Source of the DNA: Lytechinus pictus
Taxonomy: Eukaryota > Echinodermata > Echinoidea > Temnopleuroida > Toxopneustidae
Direction of reading: 5' to 3'
Length of the DNA: 64,000 bases
Assembly (NCBI RefSeq): GCF_037042905.1
Contig: NC_087249.1
Location: forward strand, 13,331,201-13,395,200
Below the pieces are notes generated by a model. That model was not told where the DNA came from. It ran no database searches and saw only the letters and a program-made list of their open reading frames with translations. Shown piece after piece: positions 50,082-60,973 of this stretch. The translations under genes were made by a program, and so were the position numbers. The stretch's first letter is position 1. Each line of letters opens with the position of its first letter.

Positions 50082-50095
50082 GTTGTTATGGCGAC
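50082..50095. promoter_or_regulatory. RFX X-box upstream of CFAP141
   Basis: GTTGTTATGGCGAC fits the RFX X-box consensus RYYNYY-AT-RRNRAC at every position, on both strands. It sits 116 bases upstream of the CFAP141 start codon, the usual range for X-boxes of ciliary genes. RFX factors drive ciliary genes across animals. Confidence 0.7.
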
Positions 50096-50869
50096 ATCGG
50101 CTGAATTTTTTTTTCGTACGCGTTAACTCAAATATATTCATTAGCGCAGATCCAACAACGGACTCAGTAGAGTGCCCGCTCATCTATGAATATTCATCAG
50201 GTGGGTGTTTCAACACTGTTAAAAAATGCCCAGTGTGTATCTACAGAAAGTATATTGAATTTTAATTCCATGGAGCTCCATTGTAGTAAACTTTTATAAC
50301 TATCTCAATTAATGCTTAGCCTTTGGAAATGTTCTTTAATTGTCAAAAATACATTTGTTAGAATGTAAGGTCATTATGGTTCAGGATATAATCTTGCTTG
50401 ATTTTTCACCATGTATGTCAGAGACATCAATTTATTTTTCATTTAGAAGTAAAGGAAACACTTTGCCCCTGTAGTCGAGTCGAGGGTCGAGATCCCTCGA
50501 TTCCAAGACCTTCATGACCGTAGCCAGGTGGGACAGGGCCGGGTCCAGGGTTCTGCGGAAACCCACCCTTGCCATCAGCAAAAAAAAGGAAAATGGAAGG
50601 AGATAAGGAGGAAATGAATTAAAAAGATACGAAAAGTGAAAGAAACTATATAAGCTATAGGGCTTAAAATATATCCCCCTTTTTTTGTAAATTTGAACCA
50701 ATAAAACTTCCTCTTCGATCATAATGGACTAATTATGTTAAACAGTAAAATGATTATGATCAATTCGATCTTCACACTTGCACTAATTTGTTTATTGAGA
50801 TACACAACTCGTTCCTTATTTAAAAGCGTGCTTAAAGTGTCCTGTTTTCAGATTGGAATGTAATCACTT

Positions 50870-51330
50870 TTTAGCGCTCGCTTTGCGCTTGCATCAATTC
50901 TTTAGCAAGACACCCATCCTTTACATGATTCAAAAAGTGGATAGAATGTCCCGTTTTAGTTCTTAACCTCAAAAAGCTCGCGCTTCGGATTTACAATAAA
51001 TAATTGGATGTAGCCCTATATCTTCTCACTTATTAAAAAAAACTTCCATAAACTGTCAATTATTTTCAAATCGAAATATCAAAAGTTGTTCTTTTAGATA
51101 CCCATGCATCTTGATTATCTGATCATTGGTACAAAAAACTGCTTAGAATATCAAGCTTTCCGGTCAAAATATAAAGAAATTCTAGGGCTTTGCCCTCGCA
51201 TTACTTTGTTTGATGAGATATGTATATCCTCCTCATGAGTCTAGTATTATATAAACAGGTATACCTTTTTTTTTCCTGTTTTCAGGTCATTATATATTAC
51301 AAATTGCATCTCGCTCGCACCAATTGTTAA
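50870..51330. repeat. diverged GCTCGCGCTTCGCGCTCGCAT satellite
   Basis: Words such as AGCGCTCGCTTTGCGCTTGC (about 50873) and AGCTCGCGCTTCGGATT recur about every 100-130 bp, together with AAAAAGTGCTTAGAAT phrases; related to the better copies at 57430-58150. Confidence 0.6.
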
Positions 51331-51385
51331 TTCAGATAACATCCTGATCACTGATACAAAAAGTGCTTAGAATTCCAATTTTCAG

Positions 51386-51544
51386 GGGGGCGTTTCATGA
51401 AAGGACTTGTCGGACGTTTTATCCGACAAGTCCCATTTTATCCGACAGTTACCATAGGAACAGTGCCTCTCAGCCAATCAAAATCATGGAAAAATGTCAG
51501 ATCTGACAACTTGTCGGATGAAAATATTGATGAAACGCTCCCCA
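51386..51544. mobile_element. MITE with GGGGCGTTTCATGAA-type ends
   Basis: GGGGGGCGTTTCATGAA on the left and TTGATGAAACGCTCCCC on the right; both arms carry ACTTGTCGGA / TCCGACAAGT words and the left arm itself folds back (CTTGTCGGAC...ATCCGACAAG). No clear target duplication. Confidence 0.6.
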
Positions 51545-51699
51545 GGTCAGTACATCAACATTTTCAGCTCGCGCGCATCTGCCCCGCCCCCATATTGGCG
51601 AAAACTGCATGGATCAGCCCCGGGAATTATCATCATCATCCGTTTAAGTACAGTCCACCAGGTTGGTGTATCATCGTACTTGTAGAAAAAAAAAAGAAG

Positions 51700-51734
<35 letters not shown>

Positions 51735-51743
51735 TGCGCAGTC

Positions 51744-52020
51744 TTAGCGCAATTGAATTTTCTGCACCTCAGCCTTGAAGCTGGCTACTGAAGTGCAGTT
51801 AACTGTAATGGCAGGGAGAATATTCCACAGTCTAATGGCATCAGGAATAAAAGTTTTCTGATAAGTAACAGTGCGAGCATGTGGGACGTGTAACCTCATC
51901 TGATGACCACGAAGCGAAGTGGAAGTAGCAGCCTGGTTGAATTAACGGAACAGTATACGTGGATGGGTTTACCCTTTATAATTCGGAACCCCCTATGCAT
52001 GGCTGCACGTCGGGCCTGAC
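51744..52020 (-). pseudogene. 3' end of a LINE reverse-transcriptase ORF
   Basis: On the minus strand the last about 70 codons read SLRGHQMRLHVPHARTV, then FIPDAIRLWNILPAI, then a SVASFKAEVQ end and stop (51744-51746). This is the characteristic C-terminus of CR1/L2-type LINE polymerases. Upstream the frame fades (RRAAMHR-GFRIIKGK). An A run (51686-51730) lies at its 3' side on the plus strand. Confidence 0.65.
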
Positions 52021-52159
52021 CTTAGAGTTGTCACACCAATACCCCTATGTCAGGAACATAAACTTAGAAAGGACTGGAACAATGAAGAATTAATTATCCT
52101 AGTAATGGTAAGCGCTTTGGACATATAATGGTAAAAGTGCAACTATGAATGATAATACC

Positions 52160-52350
52160 GTATAGTAATGATAATGATGATGATGGTGATGCATGGTGAT
52201 GATGATGATGATGATGATGATGACGATGATGATGGTGATGATGATGATGATGATGATAATTATAATAATGATAATACAAATGATGATGATGATGATGATG
52301 ATAACAATAACAATAATGATAATGACGGTGATGTTGATGATGATGATGAT
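52160..52350. repeat. (GAT)n microsatellite
   Basis: GATGATGATGATG and AATAATGATAAT repeats. Open frames of Asp, Met or His here come from the repeat. Confidence 0.95.
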
Positions 52351-52354
52351 AAAA

Positions 52355-52755
52355 AAATATTGCCGAAGGTTTTAAAAATTCCATCAAAGAATGAAAAAGT
52401 TATTAGAATTTTGATTATTTGATTTGTGACGTCTTAAACGAGCAGCTACCCCATATACCGGTATGTTATGTAATAGATGCATAAATTTATAATTTTCAAA
52501 TGGTTCGTGATGACTTATTTCTGTTTTCTTTTTTTAGGAGCGGGTGCGAAATGGTTTGTCTATTGATATACGGTACAGTAAAAACCATTTTCAATTTCTG
52601 AGAAAATAAAATTTCATTGATTTTTTACCACGACATGTAGGAAAGCTGCTCGCATTCTCTAATGGAATTTTCTCAAACCTTCGGCGATACTTTTTATTAG
52701 TTTTTTTCTGCTATCTTCACAATAAACTTTTTTTCAGGGTGAACTTCCCCTTTAA
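52355..52755. mobile_element. TTAA-type MITE, family D, partial
   Basis: Shares GGTTCGTGATGACTTATTTC and TTTAGGAGCGGGTG with the copy at 24634 and ends GAACTTCCCCTTTAA. The left end is replaced by the microsatellite. Confidence 0.55.
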
Positions 52756-53359
52756 ATAAGTGATGAACTTGATATTGTTGATGTACAAATGCCAGGTGTG
52801 ACTTTTTTTTACACTATATAGGGAGAAAACTTAAGTCGGAAGCGCATCTTAATTTATCTCAACTAATCTTGAATTAAGGACATTCCACAGTTAAAATGAA
52901 ACCCATGTCATTTTCACAATATTTTGAGCAGAGTTACCAGCACCTAAATATTCCAAATATTAACATGGGTTCATGTGTTTGATTTTTTTTCTATCGAACT
53001 TTGAAGGTCATCCATTTGAAAGGTCTCGAGAAATATACGCAATAAAAATAATGTTGCTTTTTTAGACCCCATATCACAACATTGAGTTTAATACCTCTAT
53101 TAAGACTATTATCTTTATTTATACCTCAAAATCCATCTATTCACAAAATTTTGCATTATATGAATCCAAGCAATCATATTGCAATTCGTTTGCTGTTTAA
53201 AGAGTCGCAGCACCTTTGATTTTGAAAACAAGGTGTGAAAGACGACAAACTAAACATCGACATTTATCTAACAAAATAAGAATTACAATTAAATGCTGCA
53301 CTTTATTCAAAACCATAGTATATATCATGTATATTGTATTTACAAAATTCTGCATGGTT

Positions 53360-53585
53360 GTAGACACTGCGGATCCAGGGGGTACAGCAGGCCCGTGCCC
53401 CCCCCCCCCCCCCTTGAAAGTGAAGACCGTTAATTTTTTAGTGTCAAATTTGTTCGTGGTCGAAATGTTCTTATCACTTTTTGACGAAAACCTTTTTTTT
53501 TTTTTTTTTTTGCTTGTCAAATTTTCCTCGGGGAAAATGTGACCCACCCCATTTGGAAAATCCTGGATCCGGCCGCCCCTGGTCG
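53360..53585. repeat. G/C-run interspersed repeat
   Basis: CGGATCCAGGGGGTAC on the left and CCTGGATCCGGCCGCCCCTGG on the right are inverted relatives; between them are a C run, a T run and the phrase TGTCAAATTTTTC/TTGTCAAATTTTCC. A non-autonomous DNA transposon of the same type as 11095-11355. Confidence 0.5.
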
Positions 53586-53605
53586 TTGCAGAGAAAGGTT
53601 TATAC

Positions 53606-54233
53606 TTAAAGGTCAAGTCCACCCCAGTAAAATGTTGATTTGAATCAATACAGAAAACCATAAAAGGATAACGTTGAAAATTTCATCAAAATCGGATGTA
53701 AAATAAGAAATTTATGCCATTTTAAAGTTTCGCTTATTTTTCACAAAATAGTTATGTGCACAAGTCAGTGAAATGCAAATGAGAGAATCGACATGATGTC
53801 CCTCACTCACTATTTCTTTTGTTTTTTATTGTTTGAATCACAATATTTCATTTTTTAAAGATTTGGCAGTAATGACTAACTTTACTGACCCCAAAAATAT
53901 TAAGACAATGGTAGTTCTGGTAGTTCTAAATGTTCAGGGAGGAATAAAACTTTTTTCAAATGACAATCAGGAGAAAATCTAAATATTTAATATTTCATAT
54001 AATGAAATACAAAAGAAATAGTGAGTGGATGATGTCATCAATTCCCTCATTTGTATACCGACCAGGATGTGCATATAACTGTTTTGTGAAATTAAGCGAA
54101 ACTTTAAAATATGTCAAAACTTTCTTATTTTACATCCGATTTTGATCAAATTTTCAGTGTTAAGCTTGTTGGATTTTTCTCTTATTTAAATCAACTTTTT
54201 GTTGGGGTGGACTTGTCCTTTAAGAGGTTTAAT
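53606..54233. mobile_element. TTAA-type MITE, family B
   Basis: TTAAAGGTCAAGTCCACCCC to GGGGTGGACTTGTCCTTTAA with long inverted arms containing CATCAAAATCGGATGTAAAA. No ORF. Confidence 0.85.
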
Positions 54234-54832
54234 TTGAACATTCAAAATTGGGGGTTCATGCGCTTGTTTTCAACTTGAACTATATATCAGCACTTTTGTT
54301 GGAGCAAATGTGTTTAAAAAAAAACGCGCCAAAATGCTTGAAACTTCAAAGGAAAATTATTACACCACTATACTTCCCATATCTGTGCGCGTAATAGTAA
54401 TACAAGTTATGAATATTCATGAGTAGCCGCTATAATTAACGTGTTGATCTACTAAAAAAAGCTCGGAGATACGGACGCGACATGGTCGATTAGCCGGCGC
54501 TAGCCCGGCGCGGCCGGCGCAGCCAGCAGTACTGCACTATGCGCATATCGACGCAGGATCCGGGCAGAATCAGCAGCTGGAGGAGCTGAGCTAGATTCGA
54601 TAAATTTTGATGGTTTCTTGCATTTTGAGATCCCGGCTTGAGATCTGGAATAGTAATGTAAGTAAGCCAAATCGTTGTGAAATATCAAATGATGAAATAT
54701 ATCTACCGGTACGGTACCGGTAGTGTAAGTTCATGAAGTTAGAATCTGGGTAAATCATGTAGGCTAAATTCAGGTAGCATCGGTACGAAGCCCCAAACCG
54801 GACATTTTTTACATTAAAAAAAAAAAAAATTA

Positions 54833-55275
54833 TCACGTACGTACGCAGTATTATTACGTAGGTACGTAATATTATTACGTACGTACGCAGTATTATTACG
54901 TACGTACGTGATAATTATTACGTACGTACGTGATAATTACGTACGTACGCAGTATTATTACGTTCGTACGCAGTATTATTACGTACGTACGTGATAATTA
55001 TTACGTACGTACGCAGTATTATCACGTACGTACGCAGTATTATTACGTACGTACGTGATAATTATTACGTACGTACGCAGTATTATTACGTACGTACGCA
55101 GTATTATTACGTACGTACGCAGTATTATTACGTACGTACGTAATAATTATTACGTACGTACGCAGTATTATCACGTACGTACGCAGTATTATTACGTACG
55201 TACGTGATAATTATTACGTACGTACGCAGTATTATCACGTATGTACGCAGTATTTATTACGTACGTACGTAATGT
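54833..55275. repeat. TACGTACG satellite, left arm
   Basis: About 20 units of ATTATTACGTACGTACGCAG and the variant ending GTGATA. Rich in self-complementary TACGTA, so each unit can fold on itself as well as pair with the right arm. Confidence 0.95.
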
Positions 55276-56591
55276 TATCTCCCAAAAGGTCATACATGAA
55301 TTCAAATACCGGTAGTTACTGAAATCTGATCACGCTAGCGCGAAGCCCGCAGGCTTTACATTTTTATGTGGGCCTACAAAAGGCCTTCTGCTTTGATTGT
55401 TCCCGCATAGAATTTCCCTTTAAATACCAGCCTCTTCAAATAGTTTTTCTTTTTTTAAACACCTATACCGTACATCTTCACTTAATTTACATCAATTAAT
55501 AAAATATCATATTCAAATTTAAGCAGAGAACGAAGCAATTTCAAAAGGGTGGTAAAATAATAGGGGCTCATCCCAGTGTCGCGTGTGGGTACATTTTTGA
55601 AAAAAACTGTCTCGCCAAAACACTAACATAATAGGCCTTTAATTGTCCTTTCCCCAATGTGTTTCTAGCAGTTTCTGAAAGGAATGGTTTAATTGAAAAC
55701 ACAGCCTGATGACGAGAACAAATGAAATGGTTATCATATGAATATTGTGGGTTATAATATAGCAGGGACCTGGGAACTCGCGGGGGTGCTGGGGGTGCTG
55801 GGGGTGCTGCGTGTATTATTTTCCATAGGCAGCACCCCCACGAAATCAGGTTCCCTTTGTATTTTTTATATATGTTATAATGTACATAATTATCACATCC
55901 GACAATCGCAAATCATACAACGTCTTTCACATATTCCAATAACATCCCTCCTATAACATGTAACGCGACTCAATCAAGCTCCGGCACGCCGATACAGACG
56001 TAGTCGCGCGCGATACGTGATAACCATTATAGTTTACACACTACCATGACTACTCGATAGCAGGGAGGGACAATTAAGGGTGTGGTTGGACTTGAAACTT
56101 AGAGGGTTTTATGTCGAATCAAGTGTGGGCGAGCCCGACCGCCCGTGTTTTGTATAAAGAATTACAATTCAGACAATAAAAATCAAATTTCAGTCTTTTT
56201 CGCCCTGCCCCATGGCCCTGGGAAGCGGGGTGCTGGGGGTGAAGCACCCCAAAATGTGGGGGTGCTGCATGTGTTATTTTCCATAGGCAACACCTCCTGG
56301 AAATCTAGTGGTAAGTTGATGAATGACAGAAATGTAATGAAAATGAACGACGTTTTGTAGAGTGTAGACCCCCACCCCCTCAAGAATTTTCCGACACAGT
56401 ATATACTTAAAATAGTGTTTAAATTCACCCTTTTTCAAATCGGAATATCAAATATTTTCTGCTCGTGCTTCGCGCTCGCATTATTGATTTTTATAATAAA
56501 AACAAAGTATTTACAACGCCCAGATACTATAAAGGGCTAACTCTAAACACGCGCACGCATGTTTATTCAGATACGCAGCTTGTTTTGGGGC

Positions 56592-57418
56592 TACTCCGGG
56601 CTGAAAATATTTATATCAAATACAATTTTATGAAAATCTGATAACAAATAGTTAAGTTATTTAATTCTAAAGTTTAGCAATAGTTTATGAAAATGGTGAT
56701 ATGCATGTCGTCATGAATATTAAATAGGTGGGTTGACATGTGCGGAAATCTCTTCCCAAAGGTAGAGGGACCAGGGCCTGCATGGAAAATTTGACAAGCA
56801 TAAAAAAAAGAAAAAAAAAGTTTTTCACCCAAAATGTAAGGTCATTTAGTCCAAAAGCTATTATTTCGATTGTGAAGTGATGTATTTTTCTCCATGAAAG
56901 ACCAAAAATAGTAGGGGGGCATTTGATATTGTGTCCCCCTACTATTTTTGGTAGGGGGGACACGTCCCCCTGTCCCCTCTGGGATTTCCGCCCTTGCGGG
57001 TTGAAGATATCACATCCCCACTATCCTGTTTCTTGTGTTATTACATGGAATCAAAATTGTTTAATTTTTTCATACCAGTGTGAATGATATGTCTCCCTTA
57101 TAATGAAATAAGTTGCAGCAAAGAATATCTAATAGACTAAATCAGTTGTCAATTCAACTGTTTTTTGGTTCTTGAAGGGAAAATATCAAATAAACATAAT
57201 TTTATATAATAAAATACAAAAGAACAATTGGGGATATGACATCATCAGTTTGCTCACTGAATATTAATGAAGACATGCTTAAAACTGTTTCACCGGAATA
57301 ATGCTAATCTTTAAAATGCAATAACTTTGATATTACTTGTCGGATTTTGATCAAATCTTTATTCTTATGTTCGCCTGATTTCTCTTTATCTGTTCAAACC
57401 ATATTGCATTCAGTGTGG
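56592..57418. mobile_element. TTAA-type MITE, family C, interrupted
   Basis: Arms ATGAAAATCTGATAACAAAT (left) and TTACTTGTCGGATTTTGATC (right) match family C. The element is split by a 261-bp insertion at 56737-56997. Confidence 0.55.
56737..56997. mobile_element. 261-bp element inside the family-C MITE
   Basis: GGGTTGA at 56730-56736 and 56998-57004 flanks it, and rejoining at one copy restores the MITE sequence. Ends CATGTGCGGAAATC and the inverse of GCAAGGGCGGAAATCC are inverted relatives. It contains a perfect 17-bp hairpin at 56902-56951 (CCAAAAATAGTAGGGGG arm). Confidence 0.7.
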
Positions 57419-57424
57419 AGTTTC

Positions 57425-58150
57425 AGATCAGAATATCAAAAATTTTCTGCTCGCGCTTTGCGCTCACATTATTAATGTAAGAATATATCCAATTACCCAT
57501 CATTTTCTTGATTTTCAAAACATGAATAGAATGTCCCAATTATAGGTCTGAAATCTCAATTTTGTTTCCGCTCGCTCTTTGCGCTCGCATCAATTGTATA
57601 GTTATATACCTATCCTGTTCATGATTAGAAAAGTGCTTAAGATGTCCTGTTTTTAGGTCTGAAATCTCATTTTTAATTCCGCTCGCGCTTCGCGCTCGCA
57701 TCAATTGTATATTTATATACCTATCCTGTTCTTGATTAGAAAAGTGCTTAGAATGTCTCGTTTTTTGGTCTGAAATCTCAATTTTGTTTCCGCTCGCGCT
57801 TCGCGCTCGCATCTTATCCTGTTCATGATTGCAAAAAGTGCTTAGAATGTCCAGTATTTAGGTCGGAATGTCAATTTTTTCAGCTCGCGCTTCGCGCTCG
57901 CATTATTTGATTGGTGATATATGAATCGTCTTAATGAGTAACTGCAAACATTCCTTATAACACTTCCCTTTCGATCAGACCAGAGCGTATATTATAAAAA
58001 ATATCTGCTCGCACTGATCACGTTCGCAGTTATTATTTGTTACATACGCATCTTGTTCAGGACCACAAACATTGCTCAAAATATTCAATTTTTCAGGACA
58101 AAATACATAAATTTCCCCCCCAAAAAATAGCTCGCGTTTCGATCGCGCTC
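57425..58150. repeat. satellite with GCTCGCGCTTCGCGCTCGCAT, ~105-130-bp period
   Basis: GCTCGCGCTTCGCGCTCGCA or close variants recur around 57450, 57570, 57680, 57790 and 57885. In between are conserved phrases: ATCCTGTTCATGATTAGAAA, AAGTGCTTAGAATGTCC and GGTCTGAAATCTCA. The GCGCTTCGCGC core is nearly self-complementary. Confidence 0.85.
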
Positions 58151-58554
58151 GACTTATCTCATTATATATCTATGTTCTTTTATAAGAAGAAAGCTAAGAA
58201 GTGACTGTCATATATATGTATATATATATATATATATATGTGTGTGGGGGGAGGATTGGTTGGTGTGTGTGTGGTGCCCTTAGAGGTGTGTGTGTGTGTG
58301 TAATTATGGAAAATTCAATTATTGTGTCCCCCCCACCTTTGAGGAGAGATTTCAGCACCCCCACTGAAAAAATCGTTCCCAGGTCCCTGTTATATAGGCC
58401 CTATAATCGATGAAAAGTCATGATCATCACCAGCATGACTATGGTCCAACCATGGTCCCAGCTTGCAAGCTGACGTTGGTTGGGCCAATGCGGGGTGCCG
58501 ATGTCGGCCACATTCGGCGAATATCGGATTCCATAGACCAATGAAAATTAGAAT

Positions 58555-58870
58555 ACTACGTACGTACGTAATAATACTGCGTACGTACGTAATAATACTG
58601 CGTACGTACGTAATAATACTGCGTACGTACGTAATAATTATCACGTACGTACGTAATAATACTGCGTACGTACGTGATAATACTGCGTACGTACGTAATA
58701 ATTATCACGTACGTACGTAATAATACTGCGTACGTACGTAATAATACTGCGTACGTACGTAATAATTATCACGTACGTACGTAATAATTATCACGTACGT
58801 ACGCAATAATACTGCGTACGTACGTAATAATTATCACGTACGTACGTAATAACACTACGTACGTACGTGA
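58555..58870. repeat. TACGTACG satellite, right arm
   Basis: Units read AATAATACTGCGTACGTACG, the inverse of the left arm at 54833-55275. Confidence 0.95.
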
Positions 58871-59181
58871 TATTTTTTTTTTTTGGTTGTCAAAAAATGT
58901 CCGGTTTGGGGCTTCGTACATCGGAGTTGGATGTTCTAAAAAAACTTCTAAGTTATATTCGGACTGGGTTTTTTTTGGAGACGCCTCGGAATTTCACAAA
59001 AATAACGACCCAGCTCTAGCCTACCAGGGCAGGCCAGGGTCCTAGCTGGCCTGGGGATGGGGTCGGGCTTGGGTGAAGTTGTTATGTATTGTTACTGTTA
59101 GTCATACGAAACCAATTCACACATCTAACGTTACACTAAAACGTAACTAAAAGTTAGATCATGACATAACGACTAGGCCTA

Positions 59182-59784
59182 TTAAAGGGGAATCCAGCCT
59201 TGTCCATAAAATGTTGTGTTGGGAAGGAGAAAAATAAATTAAACAGAATGGTGAAAGTTTGAAAGAAATCGGACAAGCAATAAGAAAGTTATAGCTGCTT
59301 TAAAATTGAGATCACTAATACTATGTATATTTCAAATTGGCAACTGAGTAAGTAAATTATGACAAGGGGCAAGGACAACTTTCCCATAGGCCATGTACTT
59401 TATTATCAGGGATTTGTGGTTTTCTCCAAAGTACCCTTTCCCCTGGGGCAGTAATCTAAATATAACCCAGGTAGTATATTGTTTTATCTCCTCATGTAAG
59501 AAAAATATAATTTGAAATAAAACTTTTGGGAAAAATGACATTTTAGCCATAATATGTATTGGAGTACATGGAAGAGTAGTCCTTGCCTTACATCACTATG
59601 ACATCCCATATGCGGCCAATTTGAAGTCTCCATGGGTATAGTGATTACCAATATTTAAAACTTTTAAAAATTCATAACTTTCTTGTTGTTTGGCCATTAT
59701 TGTTCAAACTTTCGCCTATCAACTTGTCTGATTTTTCTTTTCCTTATAAAAACAAGTTTTTATTTGGGTTGGATTCCCCTTTAA
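59182..59784. mobile_element. TTAA-type MITE, family E
   Basis: TTAAAGGGGAATCCAGCCTT on the left and GGTTGGATTCCCCTTTAA on the right. Arms carry AAATCGGACAAGCAATAAGA and AAGTTATAGCTGCTTTAAAA with inverse relatives at the right. No ORF. Confidence 0.85.
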
Positions 59785-59969
59785 CATTAAACCCTACTCC
59801 TAGAATCGGCAAGGTCTTTGACTTTGGTTCTAACAAGTTAATTGGATCTTACTTTAGACTTTGGTCTCTGTTCCGCTGAACTTCGTTGGCTCCACTCACC
59901 ATTACTAACAGAGATCGAAGTTCTAACTCGATCTGTACAGGGACTCAATTGCCATATGTTTTTCTGTTT

Positions 59970-60410
59970 TTAAAGGGATGATCCAGGTTGGAGATGTAGA
60001 TCTAGAGTAAAATTCACAAAGCAAAATGCAAAAAATTTGATCAAAATCGGATAACAAATAACATTAACAGTTATTAAATTCTAAAGATTTGCATTATTCC
60101 AGTGAATCAGTTATCATAGTTATAGGCATGTCTTTATAAATATTCATTATGATGTCATATCCCCACTAGTTCTTTTGTATTTCCTTATATGAAATTAGGT
60201 TTATTCAAAAAATTTCTACCAAGAACTAAAACAATTGGATTGACAACTGATTAAGTGCATTAGTTATTGCCGCAACTTACATGTTTTTCATCATAATATT
60301 TTGGAGATACATCATTTAGATCTACACATGTATGAAAAAAATGAAACATTTATTATTTCATGCAATAACATAAGAAAAAGGAAAGTGGAGATGTGACATC
60401 ATCAGCCCAT
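59970..60410. mobile_element. TTAA-type MITE, family C, right part missing
   Basis: TTAAAGGGATGATCCAGG, then ATTTGATCAAAATCGGATAA; continues like family C until a G-rich element begins at 60419. Confidence 0.65.
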
Positions 60411-60418
60411 GACGCAGA

Positions 60419-60965
60419 CCGGGGGGGGGGGGGGGGGGCACTCGACCAAAAAAGTAGTGGGTATGTGCCGTGGGCGAGACAAAAAACGGGGGCCTTGGAG
60501 CGGGCTTATAGTAAGAAGGAGGGTTCTCGGAACGGGCTTCAGAACGACAAATGTTTGTGAAAACGGGGGTCCTTGGAACGGGTCGCCTGCATGTGATTGC
60601 GTATTCATCCCTATGGAACGGGCATACGTGCATGCAGCTAGCCCGGCAGCACGGACGCTGGGTGCGCTAGCGCAGGTCGGACAGCGCTCTGCGGCCGCTT
60701 TTCACCAAAATTGCGGCTCATTGTAGCAGATCAATACGGCTGGAACGTCGTAACGGAAAAAAATATGCGAAGCTTTGGAGCGGATTTCTTTCTTTTTCTC
60801 GATGAGAAGAAAATGCTATGCTTCGGAGCGGCTTTCTTAGTTCTTTTTCTCAAGACAAAAATGCTATGCCTTGGAACGGAAATTTGAGTGTAAAAATGGG
60901 GGTCCCCTCCGCGGCACATACCCACGATGCATTATATACTGAGTGCCCCCCCCCCCCCCCCCGGG
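60419..60965. mobile_element. hAT-like element, 547 bp, exact 8-bp target duplication
   Basis: GACGCAGA at 60411-60418 and 60966-60973. Ends CCGGGGGG...CACTC and its inverse, with TGGGTATGTGCCG (left) and CGGCACATACCCA (right) as an inner inverted block. The interior repeats TTGGAACGGG / TTCGGAGCGG phrases. Open frames have no recognisable domain. Confidence 0.8.
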
Positions 60966-60973
60966 GACGCAGA

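Larger units (their letters stand above)
55763..58389. mobile_element. hAT-like element, 2.6 kb, nested in the foldback element
   Basis: Ends CAGGGACCTGGGAAC on both sides in inverted orientation, each followed inward by GGGGGTGCTG-type sequence. Flanks TAATATAG (55755-55762) and TTATATAG (58390-58397) agree at seven of eight bases, as expected for an aged hAT duplication. The interior includes internal repeats (GGGGGTGCTGC-TGT-TATTTTCCATAGGC twice), a TTAA-type MITE and satellite DNA, but no transposase. Confidence 0.75.
54784..58918. mobile_element. foldback-type element, 4.1 kb, with satellite-array inverted repeats and 6-bp target duplication
   Basis: CATCGG at 54778-54783 and 58919-58924 flanks the element exactly. 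Ends TACGAAGCCCCAAACCGG (54784) and its inverse (ending 58918) continue as ACATTTTTT, then become tandem arrays of a ~20-22-bp unit (TACGTACGTACGCAGTATTAT) on the left (54833-55275) and its inverse on the right (58555-58870). The interior has no transposase ORF; it holds a second element (55763-58389). The plan, unique tip plus tandem outer domain in inverted orientation, matches foldback/TU elements known from Drosophila and sea urchin. Confidence 0.85.

Noticed and set aside
52094-52422. His-rich and Asp-rich open frames
   Set aside because: Products of the (GAT)n microsatellite in both strands.
60358-60726. Overlapping 90-105-codon frames
   Set aside because: Lie inside the non-autonomous element at 60419-60965 and are repeats of GGAACGGG phrases.
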